Shown in pieces: positions 58,501 to 63,419 of a DNA stretch of 64,000 bases. The stretch is from positions 36,084,937-36,148,936 of the forward strand of contig CM037830.1 in assembly GCA_021234535.1 (NCBI GenBank), given 5' to 3'. This DNA is from Stichopus chloronotus (Eukaryota > Echinodermata > Holothuroidea > Aspidochirotida > Stichopodidae). Under the pieces are notes generated by a model. It did not search any database. It was not told where the DNA came from and worked only from the letters and a program-made list of their open reading frames with translations. Within the stretch, counting starts at the first letter, position 1. The number at the start of each line of letters is the position of its first letter. The position numbers were made by a program, and so were the translations under genes.

Positions 58501-60580
58501 ACAATTAATCCAGATTATGTTCATTTAGTTTTTATCTTTCAATCTATGCGATGATTACACACAAAGACTAACTGAAAGTTTCCCAGTGAACTCCCTTTGG
58601 TACTATCCTAGATACTATCTAAGCTGAGCGCCACCATCAGTCGGAGCGTAAAGTGCGAGAAAATTTTGACAACAGTGGTTGCTTGATCGAAGGGAATTTA
58701 AACAACGGTTTTCGCTCAGCGCCAACTATATAAAATCTATACAAAAATAGCTGGCTCTGATTTCACTCAAGCGTGAAGCGAAGCAAAGAATTATGAATTT
58801 GAAGAAAGGTCTTCAAATGTGTTTCCAACGCCTCGTAAACTTATCCAGTATAGTAAATCAAGAAGTTGTAAAACCACCCAGTTCTTTTATCAAAAGAGAC
58901 GGGAAATGTGATCTCTTATCTACTGATATCAGTTTTGTACCATTAAACTTCGTAAATGAGTCAGTAACTATGCAGATATGAGACAATCAGTTGCGGCTCT
59001 ACACACGTGCATGTCAGGACTATTTACGTACAATCAAACGATGGCAAGTTTGCGATCACTGACCTCGTATGTGTATAGGCTACATGCTATCATAATATGC
59101 AGTAAAAACAAAACGTACAGTAAACTCGTAATTTGTTGTTACGGAAAGCTTACGTTGTCATCTGCAAATATTTGATTGAAAATATGGAACTGATTCATTA
59201 AATAAGACAGGTACTCGTAAAGTCTGAAGACACGGTTTGAGACGTGTGAAAAAGCGGCCTCTTCGATGGTGTTTGTGCTAAAATATCCTGCGTAATACCT
59301 CAAGAAAAATCTTTAATTTCCAAGGAAGAGGAAGATGAAAGTGTCTTCCTACCTTGCTATTATGGACAAGAGAAAGCCTCAGTTTGTATTCTTCAACAAA
59401 AAGTTGGCCATCACTTGTCAGTCCAGTTCCACAACATGCCATCAGTTGAGACTAGGCGAGAATGTTAGAGGACAGATCACGTGACCTAATTAACTAGAAT
59501 CTAAGACAAAGTACCTTTGGACACCCGCTCCCCCTTTCAATGTTGACTATATGATTACTGTTCACAGTGTACATTCGATCCTATGGCGCAACTTTGGAAA
59601 GAAGCCTGGGGTTTTCTGTTATCCTCTCAACTAAAATTTAGTATTCTAATAGCAACTTACGGCAAACTGTCCCGATAATTTTGTCCAAGATTGTAGGTGG
59701 TTGCAGACAGACTGAAAATACTTGCCAGATTGCAGAAAATAGCAACTTGCAAGACGGCTTCTAATATAACAGATTTCATTAAAGAAGATTCTAAGGGGGG
59801 TGGGTGGGGGGAGGCAACACTTGGTTGCTTAAAGCTGAATATGAGTTGAAAATTTGTCAGTGAAAATCAAATTCTGCGGAATATGTTATAGCCACTACAA
59901 AATAACATTGTTTAAACCCTATTTTCGCACAGATGGTTATTCATATATATTCCCAAACGCTGACGTCGAACAAAGCTAGATGACCGGGCGATTACACTAA
60001 CAACATTTATAAACCTATTCCAGCTTTAAGGTGATAATACTTTTGACACGATCACCATGATCTGTTGGTGCGAAGTTCCCGTAAGAAAAATGAGCAGGTT
60101 CTCCGTTGTTTCGTTACATCGACCAGAGTCGAGAGGCTCATTGTGGTTTCGAATTTGGCCCATTCAGAAAAAAAGAATATGCTGAATCGAAAGTTCAGAT
60201 AAGTAAAAATAAAAGTTACACGAATTTGTGACAGTGACGCACGTAAAGGAGATCATGCGGTCAGAGGGGGGGGGGGGGGTCTACAGGAAGTGGGGACACG
60301 GTGTGTCTGTTTCTATGAAACTGAAGTCACATTGGGTGAGGAGAAAGAAGAATACCAATGCTGCTATATCCAATGTATAAACTACATACTGATGGAAGGT
60401 AAATACAATACTTCTGATGCATGTTCTCCTAGCAGTGGTATTATCCCGAACTGCACATAACCCAATTTTGCATTTCTTCCAACCTACCCGACGTACAAAG
60501 CCTGTTACAAATGGCAATGTGGTTTCAAAATAAACACAAAATATAGAGAACAATGAACCACATAAAAATGATAAATTCAT
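7199..60580 (-). CDS. Transmembrane PXK/Slob-family pseudokinase with C-terminal WH2 motif (whole gene, about 20 exons)
   Basis: Predicted single-pass membrane protein of about 661 residues, assembled from phase-compatible exons. Residues 1-31 are signal-peptide-like. Residues 32-203 form a cysteine-rich ectodomain. Residues 204-226 are a transmembrane helix, and 227-259 a basic charged juxtamembrane segment. Residues from about 260 to 560 are kinase-like, a 14-proline run occupies 610-623, and a WH2-like motif lies at 639-657. The kinase-like part follows human PXK exon by exon (FLVRKM, HPYIWPL, RGSLKDHI, GFPHHGNVHSGNV, HMMFEM, YPTIRN). The catalytic HRD Asp is Asn (N421) and the DFG Asp is Gly (G438), while the metal-site Asn (N426) is kept; catalysis is therefore unlikely. 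PXK and Slob are known scaffold or channel-regulating proteins and some family members carry WH2, so a role linking membrane cargo or channels to actin is inferred. No PX domain is visible. The true start and the first five exons are less certain than the rest. Confidence 0.8.
7316..7358. repeat. Coding minisatellite (12-base unit) for polyproline
   Basis: GGTGGAGGAGGG-like units on the plus strand; read on the minus strand they give 14 prolines. Such units readily change copy number, so the proline tract length is probably variable between alleles. Confidence 0.7.
7596..7649 (-). CDS. Optional cassette exon 20 (54 bases)
   Basis: The acceptor is excellent, with a long T-rich tract and ATTGCAG; the donor CAG|GTCCGT is weak. 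The exon is 54 bases with phase 2 in and out, so it can be included or skipped without changing frame. Spliced in, it adds TSVAVPELLRVYRTILS. If its donor is not used, the frame runs to a TAG after SVLQC, giving a form without the proline tract and WH2. The intron to the terminal exon is 93 bases. Confidence 0.5.
11231..11479. mobile_element. TTAA-flanked MITE, copy 1
   Basis: Ends are TTAA plus a CTCATCACCCC-containing left part, and a right part ending TGCCT plus TTAA. The internal sequence (CCTCCACATATGTCATCAA, AATGGATCCCTGTGTACAC) is shared with copies at 25.3 and 57.5 kb. Confidence 0.7.
12367..12396. repeat. CA microsatellite
   Basis: Two CA runs separated by ATCA. Another short CA run lies at about 22,171-22,186. 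Confidence 0.8.
14081..14599 (-). other. Open frame of 172 codons, unassigned
   Basis: Long for AT-rich intronic DNA. The first part (IEYAWMILDTYLIEWNEELF) looks protein-like, while the rest is Ser/Cys/His-rich and less convincing. There is no recognised domain and no clear splice partner. It lies in the 15-kb intron of the pseudokinase gene on the same strand. Confidence 0.2.
15960..16110. repeat. Satellite fragment in intron 19
   Basis: A single diverged monomer (GACCTCAAGTGACCTTTAAC, CACCAAAAACAACAG, ACACAACCAAGTGTAAGATG) of the satellite found at 35 kb. Confidence 0.5.
19900..20370 (-). other. Unassigned protein-like reading frames
   Basis: From about 20,211 down to 19,929 one frame is open for about 95 codons with balanced, protein-like composition (SDLISFLHLSPSVYFTLCSL, LFGVLVEGDAQILVIDI, KIISDFVKNGGNVYAEPI). 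The upstream neighbour, after a TTTTAG acceptor near 20,360, is open in a frame offset by one (CNLWDSLSINDSSFQ). Strand-rich hydrophobic alternation suggests a folded domain, perhaps OB- or propeller-like. I do not recognise a family. It may be a nested gene, part of one, or a broken copy with a frameshift. Confidence 0.35.
22928..22983 (-). CDS. Exon 19, basic C-terminal helix
   Basis: Fifty-six bases, phase 0 in and phase 2 out, donor AAA|GTAAGT. It encodes VTPAVRAIFKSIKKGRRV, which fits PXK KIPTKLKEALRIAKECIEK. A second in-frame acceptor six bases upstream (start at 22,989) would add Val-Gln. Its phase fits both the optional exon 20 and the terminal exon. Confidence 0.82.
23842..23893. repeat. 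26-bp tandem duplication plus 12-bp duplication
   Basis: CTGAAAACATAGCGAAACAT plus GAATGA repeats twice, followed at once by two AATGACAAATAA units (to about 23,918). Confidence 0.8.
25277..25589. mobile_element. TTAA-type MITE, copy 2
   Basis: Left end AAGGCAGTGACTCATCACC; right end GGGGTGATGAGTGACTGCCT followed by TTAA. These form an inverted terminal repeat of about 20-25 bases. The interior shares the TGTGTATGCTGTGTAATA region with the other two copies. It is longer than the other copies and more diverged, and the left TTAA is lost. Confidence 0.7.
26026..26091 (-). CDS. Exon 18, pseudokinase C-terminal helices
   Basis: Sixty-six bases, phase 0 at both ends, acceptor CTCTCCAG, donor CAA|GTAAGT. 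It encodes 22 residues containing EHEYFVGVRLKHLERQPPKQ, corresponding to PXK LLQMPLFSDVLLTTSEKPQ. Confidence 0.85.
26441..27111. mobile_element. LTR-like or solo-LTR-like insertion
   Basis: A 671-base block of distinctly higher GC inside an intron. It starts TGTAGAATAT and ends ACAATCTACA, the TG...CA form of LTRs. It contains AATAAAG at about 26,932 and a strong nested inverted repeat (26,694-26,776). A clean target duplication is not visible and no ORF is seen, so the class is inferred. Confidence 0.4.
26694..26776. other. Nested inverted repeat (cruciform-capable)
   Basis: Perfect 12-base arms GCCAGTGTCAGC (26,694-26,705) and GCTGACACTGGC (26,765-26,776) enclose a second hairpin, GGTCGAT/ATCGACC (26,716-26,731). 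Confidence 0.65.
27780..27830 (-). CDS. Exon 17, pseudokinase C-lobe (YPTIRN)
   Basis: Fifty-one bases, phase 0 at both ends, acceptor TTTCCACAG, donor AAT|GTTAGT. It encodes LLEYIFDVSGDYPTIRN, matching the PXK stretch VLESTLSCEACKNGMPTISR. Confidence 0.88.
28351..28448 (-). CDS. Exon 16, pseudokinase C-lobe (HMMFEM)
   Basis: Ninety-eight bases, phase 1 in and phase 0 out, acceptor CTCGCAG, donor GAG|GTTTGT. It encodes G-HMMFEMSSGEMLNQAIPD then RIQLKKCKQPGVKE and aligns with PXK FGHLLYEMTYGRPPD (the aF-helix region). Confidence 0.9.
28449..30028 (-). other. Intron 16-15 region, 1.6 kb
   Basis: Contains a short TG repeat and a poly-G run near 29,875-29,920. No coding signal seen. Confidence 0.5.
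30029..30135 (-). CDS. Exon 15, degenerate DFG segment
   Basis: One hundred and seven bases, phase 2 in and phase 1 out, donor TTG|GTAAGT. It encodes LAGYENVFLGYTSHLYPVLE and RYFKDNMQSLDSLSI. LAGYEN sits where PXK has LLDLEN and active kinases have DFG, so the magnesium-binding Asp is Gly here. Confidence 0.92.
31066..31151 (-). CDS. Exon 14, degenerate catalytic loop
   Basis: Eighty-six bases, phase 0 in and phase 2 out, donor CAG|GTATTT. It encodes ALIYLEEQGFPHHGNVHSGN then VILERRVC. The HGNVHSGN segment occupies the kinase HRDxxxxN loop: the catalytic Asp is Asn and the later Asn is kept. PXK has GHLHASN at this place. This is the clearest family signature in the window. Confidence 0.92.
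31480..32070. repeat. Degenerate tandem array of CTGATGATTGCA-like units
   Basis: Variants of ACTGATGATTGCA recur every 20 to 70 bases (for example near 31,705, 31,749, 31,818, 31,855 and 31,926), interleaved with TGAT/ATAATG-rich spacers and recurring AAGCTGAA(C/T) phrases. It lies in the intron between exons 14 and 13. Confidence 0.55.
32594..32689 (-). CDS. Exon 13, pseudokinase C-lobe start
   Basis: Thirty-two codons, phase 0 at both ends. It encodes VSPNAYVEDKYGLKGRPLPN and NELKLFGLQVLQ, which aligns with the PXK segment from KDPFLKKY to YGRQILE, the helix leading into the catalytic-loop exon. Confidence 0.88.
32690..36138 (-). other. Intron 12, 3.4 kb
   Basis: The right-hand third is the DR1 satellite block. 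The remainder (32.7-34.8 kb) has only short frames without features. Confidence 0.6.
34860..35900. repeat. Satellite block carrying DR1-like motifs
   Basis: About seven tandem monomers of 128-164 bases. Consensus pieces are GACCTCCACCAAAAACAA, then TATGAGATCAGTCAAGGTTA, then TTGAGATATCGTGTTTACAA, then TTTTCACAGTTTGACCTCTG. Perfect TGACCTTTGACCT occurs at 34,909, 35,360 and 35,771, with one-mismatch or weaker copies between. The block ends in a CA-rich stretch. Confidence 0.8.
36139..36249 (-). CDS. Exon 12, pseudokinase N-lobe strands
   Basis: Thirty-seven codons, phase 0 at both ends, acceptor with a long T tract and CCAG. It encodes HPYIWPLVDLDLWTEQSLVI and SVQTYEKRGSLKDHICG, matching PXK LHPYIYRV and LLIRMFNEKGTLKDLIY. 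This covers the beta-4, beta-5 and hinge area. Confidence 0.9.
37190..37341 (-). CDS. Exon 11, pseudokinase N-lobe
   Basis: One hundred and fifty-two bases, phase 1 in and phase 0 out, donor TCT|GTGAGT. It includes TRLEKHWFLVRKMRQNSDLI and KQTLKELLCAIS. It aligns with PXK GWRIRKKYFLMKIKNQ and CLIKLLPSC. The beta-3 region FLVRKM keeps basic residues where kinases have the ATP-binding Lys. Confidence 0.9.
38500..38580 (-). CDS. Exon 10, N-terminal edge of pseudokinase domain
   Basis: Eighty-one bases, phase 1 in and out, donor ATGG|GTGAGT. It encodes QALINCQFYLRSHSGRYSYM and GYFPNM, which aligns with the human PXK stretch IALQQVSMFFRSEP followed by EVVEPLKDIG that precedes the kinase-like fold. 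Confidence 0.85.
39106..39203 (-). CDS. Exon 9, basic cytoplasmic juxtamembrane segment
   Basis: Ninety-eight bases, phase 2 in and phase 1 out, acceptor CCATCAG after a pyrimidine-rich stretch. It encodes RYKRYDYTPLLEDLS followed by LPLKLKREREKERNSIR, a charged linker between the TM helix and the pseudokinase fold. The phases match both neighbours exactly. Confidence 0.8.
40504..40574 (-). CDS. Exon 8, transmembrane helix
   Basis: Seventy-one bases, phase 0 in and phase 2 out. The acceptor has a long pyrimidine tract ending TAATTCAG and the donor is CAG|GTGAGA. It encodes the fragments IAAICGGSLLVTICAVV and LIVWCC and is followed by Arg residues in the next exon. This is a 23-residue hydrophobic helix with a basic cytoplasmic stop-transfer flank. 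The WCC next to Arg could be a palmitoylation site (inference). Confidence 0.8.
40952..41097 (-). CDS. Exon 7, juxtamembrane ectodomain
   Basis: One hundred and forty-six bases, phase 1 in and phase 0 out, donor AAA|GTATGT, acceptor TTCATGCAG. It encodes about 49 residues including AFNQCVFEKFSGNVKSRPRT, CLLNSKSHCLWPSEIGYYID and IRFETVAK. It contains three cysteines and ends directly before the TM exon, as expected for the membrane-proximal ectodomain. I do not recognise the domain. Confidence 0.7.
42540..42646 (-). CDS. Exon 6, ectodomain
   Basis: It encodes a segment containing LLVFTYLYSWANWESFL and RAIFDQVAASS, leaving in phase 1 at donor CAG|GTATAA. Two in-frame acceptors 15 bases apart (starts at 42,646 and 42,631) would give proteins differing by five residues. 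The upstream one has the better pyrimidine tract. The Trp-rich hydrophobic stretch is interrupted by polar residues and is not a convincing TM helix. Confidence 0.55.
43074..43140 (-). CDS. Exon 5, ectodomain
   Basis: Sixty-seven bases, phase 1 in and phase 2 out. Joined to exon 4 it reads CCG then IASICETKHGIDRYTTYII. The acceptor is CTATCAG and the donor ACA|GTATCA, both moderate. Support comes mostly from fitting the phase gap between exons 4 and 6 exactly and from adding one more cysteine. Confidence 0.4.
43788..43851 (-). CDS. Exon 4, cysteine-rich ectodomain
   Basis: Sixty-four bases, phase 0 in and phase 1 out, donor GTG|GTAAGC. It encodes HCSTDCVVRKETFKIYNGHCC. The frame fits both neighbours. 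The acceptor (TTGTAG) lies 14 bases after a better TTTCAG, and using that one would give a different frame with fewer cysteines that does not fit exon 5. The cysteine spacing favours the chosen frame. Confidence 0.45.
44843..44890 (-). CDS. Exon 3, ectodomain
   Basis: Forty-eight bases encoding NCFADGYLDFSADSTT, phase 0 at both ends. The donor is ACG|GTAAGC and the acceptor CTACAG. A second in-frame acceptor six bases upstream would add Leu-Gln. It lies 14.5 kb from exon 2, so other exons may be missing between them. A stronger-looking acceptor about 100 bases upstream gives no frame open to the donor. Confidence 0.45.
46530..46870. repeat. Diverged copies of the same satellite
   Basis: Shares GTGACCTAAGATGAACTTTG and ACCTCCACCAAAACAAAAG with the 35-kb block; about two diverged monomers. 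Confidence 0.55.
47640..48800. repeat. Satellite block, several monomers
   Basis: Five or more monomers with GACCTCCACCAAAA-type cores at about 48,140, 48,290, 48,400 and 48,660. They are preceded by two related units sharing CTCAATATGATAC and GTTTGAGAAAAATTGAG. The CA-rich tails recur. Confidence 0.7.
51895..52930. repeat. GC-rich patch with poly-G/C tracts and GTAGCC-type repeats
   Basis: Poly-G runs at about 51,901, 51,925, 52,112 and 52,420, and a poly-C run at about 52,890, lie next to CCCGTAGCCAGCCC, TGGCTACGCGCCT and CTGGCTACGGGCTTG. Related GTGGCGTAGCCAGGATTTT occurs at 55,085 and its complement near 56,545. These look like pieces of one dispersed repeat family, and the long ORFs here are composition artefacts. 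Confidence 0.5.
54390..55000. repeat. Satellite block, four to five monomers
   Basis: Repeats of CTTGAGATATCGTGTTTAC and TGACCTTTGAACTCCACCAA with about 115-150 base spacing, ending in a CA-rich stretch (about 55,000). The same family as at 35 and 48 kb. Confidence 0.7.
55415..55560 (+). repeat. Dispersed short repeat (GACTATTTAAGCAGAGCGCC family)
   Basis: Related copies are at about 27,460-27,600 (minus), 49,145-49,180, 52,195-52,260 and 58,610-58,640. Shared pieces are CTATCTAAGCAGAGTGCCAC and a second part with CAGATGGC and a GGCACTTCCCTAGTGTTT-like end. Confidence 0.45.
55860..56045. repeat. Dispersed repeat, copy A
   Basis: Shares GAGCCTGTTGCATGCACC-like and GACGTACTTTTAAATAGTAA segments with 62,680-62,980. 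It contains a local duplication of GAATTGACGTACTTTTAAA (55,963 and 55,985 area). Confidence 0.5.
56354..56385. other. Strong short hairpin
   Basis: GAAACTGGCGTCAC, a CCTT loop, then GTGACGCTAGTTTC: 14-base stem with a single G-T wobble. It is followed by a poly-C tract. It could be a transcript hairpin, a cruciform, or part of a mobile element terminus. Confidence 0.6.
57545..57801. mobile_element. TTAA-flanked MITE, copy 3 (best preserved)
   Basis: Both TTAA sites are intact. Left terminus AGGCTGTAATGCATCACCCC; right terminus GGGTGATGCAATACAGCCT. The terminal inverted repeat is about 22 bases with few mismatches. The 257-base length and absence of an ORF mark it as a non-autonomous element. 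Confidence 0.75.
59353..59451 (-). CDS. Exon 2, ectodomain start (CCGTG segment)
   Basis: Ninety-nine bases, phase 0 at both ends. The acceptor is strong: a CTAAC branch-point-like box, then a pyrimidine-rich stretch, then CCTAG. The donor is AAG|GTAGGA. It encodes 33 residues including MACCGTGLTSDGQLF and EEYKLRLSLVHNSK. The CysCysGly motif recurs in exon 4, which suggests one disulphide-rich domain. An internal ATG at codon 4 could serve as an alternative start, but that form would lack a signal peptide. Confidence 0.5.
60488..60580 (-). CDS. Exon 1, signal-peptide-like
   Basis: Thirty-one codons from ATG to a CGG|GTAGGT donor, phase 0. The N-terminus reads MNLSFLCGSLFSIFCVYF, a hydrophobic stretch like a signal peptide, and ends with GFVRR. 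A signal peptide fits the single TM helix downstream. Evidence is limited to composition, donor quality and phase fit with the next exon. A further 5' exon or a different start remains possible. Confidence 0.45.
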
Positions 60581-60639
60581 TACTTATTTTATGGTAAACT
60601 TGCTACGTCTTAAACGTTTCCATAATTTTTATCTTCAGA

Positions 60640-60830
60640 TAGGGTTAACAAACTAACAAAGTTTTCAGTATTTGAACTCTGGTGAAGTCAGGTGAACCTT
60701 AACCTCCACTAAAAACAAGAGTTCTCCTCCTTGATGCAATATATCTACATACGAAGTATCAAAAAATCCCATAAGTCCTATCTTGAGATATCGTGTTAAT
60801 AAAGTTTTCAGAGTTTGACCTATGGTTAGG
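60640..60830. repeat. Satellite fragment upstream of exon 1
   Basis: One to two diverged monomers (CTTGAGATATCGTGTT, AACCTCCACTAAAAACAAG). It sits about 60 bases upstream of the proposed start codon. Confidence 0.5.
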
Positions 60831-61739
60831 GGGGGGGGTGGTTACCATGTTTCTCTAAGCTGAACGTGGGACATAATTTTTGGAGACTGATCGTTTGCCA
60901 TGTCCCTAAGTTGTTGGTCTGCCTTCTGTAGACTTTGTTAATTTTTAGGCCATGGAGTTAATCGTCCTCGCGCATTTTTTTTTTTTTTTGCCGCATCAAT
61001 TTTGTTATTTTTTTTTTATTTCTGGAAATTGTATCCTGTAGTTTTACATTGTTATTGGAAATTTAAATTAAAAATAATTAGATCCCGTACGATATACATC
61101 ACGTTCTGTAAATTTCTTGAGCGAAAAATGAAACTTGATAGTCCCTATCGTTTCGGGTTCATCATATACGTTTACGTACCGAGGATGTGTGCGTTGTCTC
61201 AATGCATTATACGGGGCTACAACAGGCACTTATCCCAGAATCGGAAAAAGGAATATCGGACATTTTGAATTATGAAATAAAAACACCCCACTGGCTCCTT
61301 TTCTTTTTGACGATCAATTGTTTGATGGAAAAATCATGCTTAATAGGCTGACAGCTGCGCATAATTGTTTTCGAGAAAGTCGGGACGATTTGCCTTACCC
61401 TTCGGGGTGCTCACTTTTCCTGCAGAGAAACGGGTCAATCCCTGTTCATCGGGACCGATTGTAACCCTACATGTCTTCCTTAATTCCATAGTCGTTACCT
61501 CATTACGTCACACTAAGCTCACCCTGGCCTTCTTTCCGCTGGCTGAATTAAGTTTGAGTTCTCAGTATACCAGCCTGTAGGCTTTTCTTTGTTCTTGCAA
61601 AATAGAAAAAGTTAGCATAGGAAAACAAGGAAGTCAGAGAACTTTGTGATTCCTTGCAAATATTAATGAAGAACACAGTACAACATGTACATACTGTGCC
61701 AATTTTGAAATTCAAACACCTTATCATTCTAGAGAAAGT

Positions 61740-61930
61740 ATGACTACATTAAGCTCTTTTTTGACCACTGTGTTTCATAAATTGACCTCTGGTGACCTCA
61801 AATAAATTTCATTTCTACCAAAATCAATGGGAATCATCTACTCACTATGACCAACCTACAAGATAAGTTTAAATTTAGTCAACATTACACTTCTTGAGGT
61901 ACCGTGTTTCCAAGGTTTTCGCATATCGAG
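61740..61930. repeat. Satellite fragment
   Basis: One diverged monomer of the satellite (GACCTCTGGTGACCTCAAAT, CTACTCACTATGACCAACCT, CTTCTTGAGGTACCGTGTTT). Confidence 0.5.
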
Positions 61931-61944
61931 TAAATCCATGGCAA

Positions 61945-62250
61945 TTTGCAAGTACATTGTATGCATGCTCATAATAACAGATCAGCATTTCTTAAGTGTC
62001 CAAATTAATACAAAAGGCACTTAAGAGCTCCTTAAGGGTGCAGCTTTTGCACTTTGAAAGCATATAGGCCTATTGAGTACATCGATGGAACTTCACAGGT
62101 AAATTGCTTGTGTACCCATAATAACAGATCAGCATTTCTTGAGTGTTCAAATTTGTGCGAAATGTACTTCAGAGGTCCCAAGTATGGCAGTGTCTTTTTC
62201 AATATTTCATAGAAGTATTAAAATGTAGACTGCAAACCATTGTGCAATCG
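61945..62250 (-). repeat. Inverted copies of the 147-bp monomer
   Basis: AACAGATCAGCATTTCTTAA and CATCGATGGAACTTCACAGG appear here in the opposite orientation to the array at 63.4-64 kb. Two monomers are recognisable (GATCAGCATTTCTT at about 61,981 and 62,127, spacing 146). Confidence 0.6.
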
Positions 62251-62654
62251 CAAGCACACACTAAACTTTTCTGCAGTCACAAAGAAACCATATATATGGT
62301 TGGTTTATATGGTAAACATGATATTTTATTTACATAATCTACAATTTTTTCCATAGTTACACCGAAATTGAAATTAAACAATTACATGCGAGCGTGAGCA
62401 CGTCATTGTAAGAGCAATAGGTCCTTCGACTTTTATGTCTGAATATCCAACGCATGTCACCTAACACCCACGGTGCACTCTCACTTTAAGCAGAGCCAAT
62501 TTTCCTCACTTATGCAAATGGAGTTTGAATTCTAGCTTCATATTTCTGTCGTATATCTAAATCAAATTTTGTATACATCGATGAAACTCGAAAATAAAAA
62601 TTGAGGGTAGGCCTTTGGACACTCTCTAACGCGACAAGACGACGAAGAACCCGA

Positions 62655-62990
62655 CTGGAAAGTTTTCTTATCAGAAACGGTGATACATGAGCTTGTTGCG
62701 TGAAACCGTGGTGAAACATTTTCAACTATACTACTGAGTTAGGTTAATAAAAGAACCAGTGACAAGGTAACTTGGCAACGTTCAGTTGAGATAGGTTAAA
62801 ATTCTGTTACAGTTGACAGAACTTGAAAAACCAATTGCAGCAAGTTACCTCAATTTTGATAAGTTATTCTGACGAGCTCAGTTTTACAGAGTATTTATAA
62901 GTGAAAATGAACTTTTCACTTATACAATTTAGTAATACGTACTTTTAAATAATAATATGACAAAGTGTCGGTTCTTATGACCAACTTGAC
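62655..62990. repeat. Dispersed repeat, copy B
   Basis: ATGAGCTTGTTGCGTGAAAC and TACGTACTTTTAAATAATAA, then GTCGGTTCTT, parallel copy A at 55.86-56.05 kb, with a longer interval between the shared parts. Confidence 0.5.
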
Positions 62991-63419
62991 AGTTGTTTGC
63001 TCTCATACTCAATTGTGGAGTAGCATCATAATTACAGTAGTCGAACTTATTAATGTTTTATGTATTTGGCGTATATATGTCGTGATATTTTTATTGTTAG
63101 AAAATGCGTGTTCTGTGGATAACGAGTTTAAGAGGCAAAATAAATAGGCTTAACAAAAGAAATATTAACAGTGCGCAACACTCCACGTCATCTGTTTTGC
63201 ATCTTCCTGAAACTTTGAAAAGCCATATCTCAAAAACAGTAAAAGTTATAAGCAAAATTCTAACGGATTTTCACTCATGGGTTTCTTTGCCTTTTTTCTA
63301 CTTTGTCTCCCCTGAGTGGATCCTGATTTATTGACTTCTATTGGCAAGAAAAGGTTGTTACAAACTTTATGGTCCTCTGTTTGTTTTTTACACTCCTTCA
63401 CATGTGCAAATATCAGCAC

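Larger units (their letters stand above)
44891..59352 (-). other. Intron 2, 14.5 kb, repeat-rich
   Basis: Built largely of satellite blocks (46.5, 47.6-48.8 and 54.4-55.0 kb), the GC-rich patch at 52 kb, dispersed repeats (49.1, 55.4, 55.9 and 58.6 kb) and MITE copy 3. Additional short ectodomain exons could be hidden here; none was convincing. Confidence 0.5.
60581..63400. other. 5' flank of the pseudokinase gene
   Basis: Satellite fragments, inverted 147-bp monomers and dispersed repeat copy B. No clear TATA box or CpG-rich promoter was seen next to the proposed first exon. Confidence 0.4.

Noticed and set aside
59465..59485. CACGTG E-box (TCACGTGA) just upstream of exon 2 as a promoter.
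   Set aside because: Exon 2 has a strong acceptor and branch-point-like box, so it is better read as internal; the E-box alone is weak evidence for a second promoter.
38600..60600. A PX domain exon, expected if this were an ordinary PXK gene.
   Set aside because: Searched by eye for the RRYSDF and PLPPKK-type signatures on the minus strand and found none; a TM/ectodomain arrangement is present instead.
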